Source: Phalacrocorax aristotelis
Lineage: Eukaryota; Chordata; Aves; Suliformes; Phalacrocoracidae
NCBI RefSeq assembly: GCF_949628215.1
Contig: NC_134282.1
Span: 16,596,723-16,660,722 of the forward strand
Direction: 5' to 3'
DNA length: 64,000 bases
The translations under genes and the position numbers were made by a program. Below, piece by piece: positions 60,651-64,000 of this stretch (position 1 is the stretch's first letter; every line of letters begins with the position of its first letter). The notes beneath the pieces were generated by a model. That model saw only the letters and a list, made by a program, of their open reading frames with translations. It had not been told where the DNA came from and ran no database searches.

Positions 60651-63600
60651 TCCCCTGCGTGCTGGGAGGGAAGGGCGCATTGGTGAGAGCCGTGGCACCC
60701 TGGGCTCTGCGATGGCACCTCGCCCCAGAGAGGTAGCACCTGCTCAATGCAACGTGGTAAAAAAACACGTATCTGCTGTCGTGGGATGTGCCCAGATATG
60801 CTGGGGGCACTGCTCTGCCAACAGCTGGCCCTTCCTGCTGCCCCTTTTGACATCTATGGGAGCTGCCTGGCACACCTGCATCAGCAACACCTTCTGCCAT
60901 GTCGCTGTCACAGATGCAGCCCAGATGAGACTGAACTTGTTAACAGATGAGGAGTGGGCACCTGAAATGGACTCCAAGGGAAATAATAGTGAGTCTGAGG
61001 AGTGGAAGAAGGATCTGCAAAAATTTGGGCTGGCACCTTCTCCTGGAGAATGTGGTCGGTGATAATCAGTGCAGCCCATAGCGCAGGAGTGCACTTGCCC
61101 CAGGCAGGGAGGAAAGCTCCGTCTCCTCTCAGGCTGGCCAGGAGGCTCTTCTATCCTGGCAGCAACTGACCTGGCTTTTGTCACCTGCTGGCAGCCAGAC
61201 AGCAAAGTAGCAAAGTGATATGTCTGGACACAAAGCCTTTACTACCAAGAAAACTCCTATCAGTTCAAAGTGCTGCAGCACTTCTTAGCACTATTTACTA
61301 CCATGCTGCACCCATGTTGGACTGAGTTCAAGATTTCAGTCATTAACCCCAGGAGGTGGCTGCAGGATATCTAGAGACCAAACTTCACTCCACCCTGTGA
61401 AGCTCCTCTGCAACAAACCTGTCCTGGAGAGCACGGCCTGGCCAGTTGCACCTGGCACAACCTCTCACATCCACCACTAGAACATATCTCCCCATCTTCT
61501 CCACAAGGCTGTGTGAGGTACCATTGCACAGACACTGCTGCTGGGAAAGGAGGCCCTTGCCCTCATCAGCCCACCCAGCTCATCAAGGTGGGCACACCTG
61601 AAGTTCACCCCATCCCAAGGAAGAGCAGCTGTGACCTGGCTGTGCCGCAGGGTGTGAAGGAGCTGCAAGGGGAGGCTAGTGCTGTTGTCTGGCAGGAGTA
61701 GCTCTTCCTTCTGCACCTCTCTCCCCAGTCCTTCCCAGGGCTCTGGCACAGCAAAATTAGGCAGAAATTTTTTTTATCTCAGTAGCTTTCTCATCCTGGT
61801 TGTGAATGGCCTTGAAAACCTGCCCACTTGGCTTGTGCTTAGGGTCAGCTCCACTCAAGGCATCTCTAACCCAAATCTATCCAAGTATTGCAGGTAACTT
61901 GTTAAGGCAGAGCTCTGTGCAGATTAATTTACCCCACTCTTAAGGCAGATTAGTCTGTGTTTTGCTCCATCCTACATGTGCAGCTCCAGGAGCCAAGGCA
62001 TCTTGTCTGGAGCTACTTTAGGCATCTGTACTCTCAGCTGCATTACTGAATAGAGGCAAAACTGGAATAGCAAGGGATACTTGGTGAGCTGTATTTTGCA
62101 ATGTACTTACAGAGAAATATGTGCCTAAAATCTTCTGTTGAAACACGACAGTCCACTTTTCTCACAGAAGATGAAATAACGAAAGGATTGCATATTTTAG
62201 TCGTGATATTTAATGCAGCTGTGGGAGTAGCTCAGCTGCTCTGGTGATGGTTACAAGAATTAAATAATAATGATACCTTGTTCTACGTAGTATCTGCCAT
62301 CCATAGATACAGATCTGGGATGGGGCATGTCATTATTCTTGTTTGGGAGGATCCAGGCACTGTTGCAATACCAGTAATACAAGTTAACTGTTATCGACAC
62401 ATGCACCCTGGGAAATTCATACCGTTCCAAAATCCTAGCCTGCCTCCACCAGTACAAATTAGGGTCTTAAGGCCAATGTCATTAATTTTCTCTGATTTTG
62501 ACAGAAAGCCAGAATTCAACTTTAGACTTCGTTGCAGGGCTCATGAATTAAAGTTCAAGACCAAGTTTCCAGAGATTGTTTTAAGGCTACAGCTGATGGC
62601 GAAGCCCCAAACCACACCTACTTATTGTGCTTTAATGGGAAAGGTTTCAGACCCTTTTTGCTTATAGATTAAAAGAATCAGCAATTCCTACTGTAAAATA
62701 AGGGTAATATTGCACACTTGGCCTCAGTGCTGTCATAAGGATTATTTTTGTATTGCTATTTTTTCTCCCATCCTCTCTCCACTCTTGCTCATGCTATTTC
62801 TGTGCAGGTTAAAATGCAACACAGTTACACCCTAGAGTGAATTATACTATAGTTTGAAGAGCAATTCAGTAAATAGAAAACATTTTTTAAAGCACAAAAA
62901 AAGCAGCATTGTGCCACAGTTTTGGGGCAGGGAGCAAAGAGTTGCATTATTAAGTGAAACCACGGCGGGGACTTAAATAGCAGAGGAATGTGTTGGTGTT
63001 TAGCCAGGACACTGGAGCTGCTGGCATTGCAGCTGCTGTGAAAATATTCCACAGAACTCCAGTAACAAGTGTCCAAAGGCCTCGGTCTGCTGCTGTTCTA
63101 TTCCCGTTAGTCAGTTTAGAGCTAGGAGCACGGGAGGAGCCTGGGTCATACAGCTCAGTTCTCTGCCATGTCAGGCACAGTGTTGTTTATGGTCCTTTGC
63201 ATGAAAGGACCATGCTTCAGCTTAAATCAGGTTTGTGTTTTCTGCCTGTTACTCCTTCTGGGAGATTCTTTTAGGCTGTCTGTGTCCCTGATGCTCAGGA
63301 ACCTTTGTGTCATTTCCATCACCAGTTTATTCCCACATGTTCTGGCACCAACATCAGCTCTCATTTCAGTAGTTGTTTTGCTCACTGCTCCTTACTCAGG
63401 TGTTTTTATGGAGATGGTTCTTGCCTCCTCTCCCCGCTGAGCTACACAGAACTGGCTTTTCAATCTTCTTTCCTAAATGACTCTCAGCTCACCTCAGACC
63501 TCTTCCCTCCATCTGCTCTGGTTTCAATTAATCTTAAAGTGCATATGGATGACCGAAAGTAGTTATAGTATTAAATGGGAGAAGGTCTCACGATGCTTCA

Positions 63601-64000
63601 TACAAGGATATTAAAGTCCCCATTTCTCACTGAAATATCTCACCTGGTAATCCCAAGATTGCATTTATCTTTCTGCAACTAAGCTGTAGTGGTGACGTCA
63701 TATTTCTCCTCCATTTTTGCTTGCAATGGTAAGTTCCCAGGCTGAATCAGAAACTTGCTACTATTCTCTTGTCAGTTCCCAATTCTCTTATATTTGTCCC
63801 AACTCTCAGCCTGCACGCAGTTTTCAGGTTTGTTTGTTCTTAGCCAGCATTTCTGATACCGGGATATCAAGGTAGTTTCATAACTTCTAAAAGACATGTT
63901 CCCACTTGTTACTTTACTCACACCCACCTAACCCATTTTTCTTCCTTCCTAGTTCAGGAAACAAGGCCTAGACTACATATAATTATAGTCTGTGTAGTTA
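60651..64000. other. Upstream flanking DNA, no gene recognised
   Basis: This is outside the CpG island, upstream of IL1RAP. The longest open frames (60574-61062 and 62278-62667, plus strand) show no known domain and no sign of splicing partners. In mammals claudin genes and TMEM207 lie on this side of IL1RAP, but none was recognised here. Confidence 0.55.

Noticed and set aside
59484..60686. 400-codon plus-strand open frame across the CpG island
   Set aside because: Composition is dominated by Pro, Arg, Ala and Gly with a serine run from the CTC repeat. GC-rich DNA lacks stops in all frames, other frames here are also long, and no domain is visible.
60161..60853. 230-codon minus-strand open frame upstream of IL1RAP
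   Set aside because: Same cause: few stops in GC-rich DNA. It is not in frame with the signal exon and shows no domain.
1..64000. Endogenous retrovirus, CRISPR array, tRNA or rRNA genes
   Set aside because: No gag/pol/env-like frame, paired LTR, regularly spaced repeat or tRNA cloverleaf was recognised by eye; a proper scan was not possible.

Overview
The window is vertebrate nuclear DNA, almost certainly from a bird. It is intron-rich, has ordinary GT-AG splicing and one strong CpG island, and carries several CR1 LINE fragments. The CR1 copies end in the ATTCTRTG-type octamer rather than a poly(A) tail. Two copies have 3' ends that resemble the CR1 families of Neoaves more than those of galliforms; this is an impression from memory, not a measurement. 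No bacterial, viral or CRISPR-like system was seen.

One gene dominates: IL1RAP, the interleukin-1 receptor accessory protein, on the minus strand. Its CpG-island promoter and probable 5' UTR exon lie at about 59.4-60.6 kb. The signal-peptide exon is at 42.6 kb. Exons for three Ig domains lie between 31.0 and 24.3 kb, the transmembrane exon at 21.8-21.9 kb and the first half of the TIR domain at 20.7-20.9 kb. Two alternative terminal exons then complete the TIR domain. The proximal one (17.4-18.0 kb) gives the common signalling form. The distal one (10.6-11.3 kb) gives the form known in mammals as the brain-enriched IL-1RAcPb. Every junction was placed by hand, and reading frame and splice phase agree throughout. 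The predicted proteins are 651 aa (common form) and 693 aa (b form).

The best observation is at the C-terminus of the common form. The mammalian protein ends shortly after box 3 of the TIR domain. Here the matching end (a peptide SLRNV followed by TAA) is present but in another reading frame, so the open frame runs about 79 codons past it. This is either a lineage-specific frameshift that created a new tail or an assembly error.

The rest is intronic or intergenic. 1-10 kb lies downstream of the gene and holds one CR1 copy. The 17 kb intron upstream of the signal exon holds a longer CR1 fragment with a damaged reverse transcriptase. 60.6-64 kb lies upstream of the promoter, with no recognisable gene. 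Several old MIR/CORE-SINE-like fragments and simple repeats are scattered through the introns.
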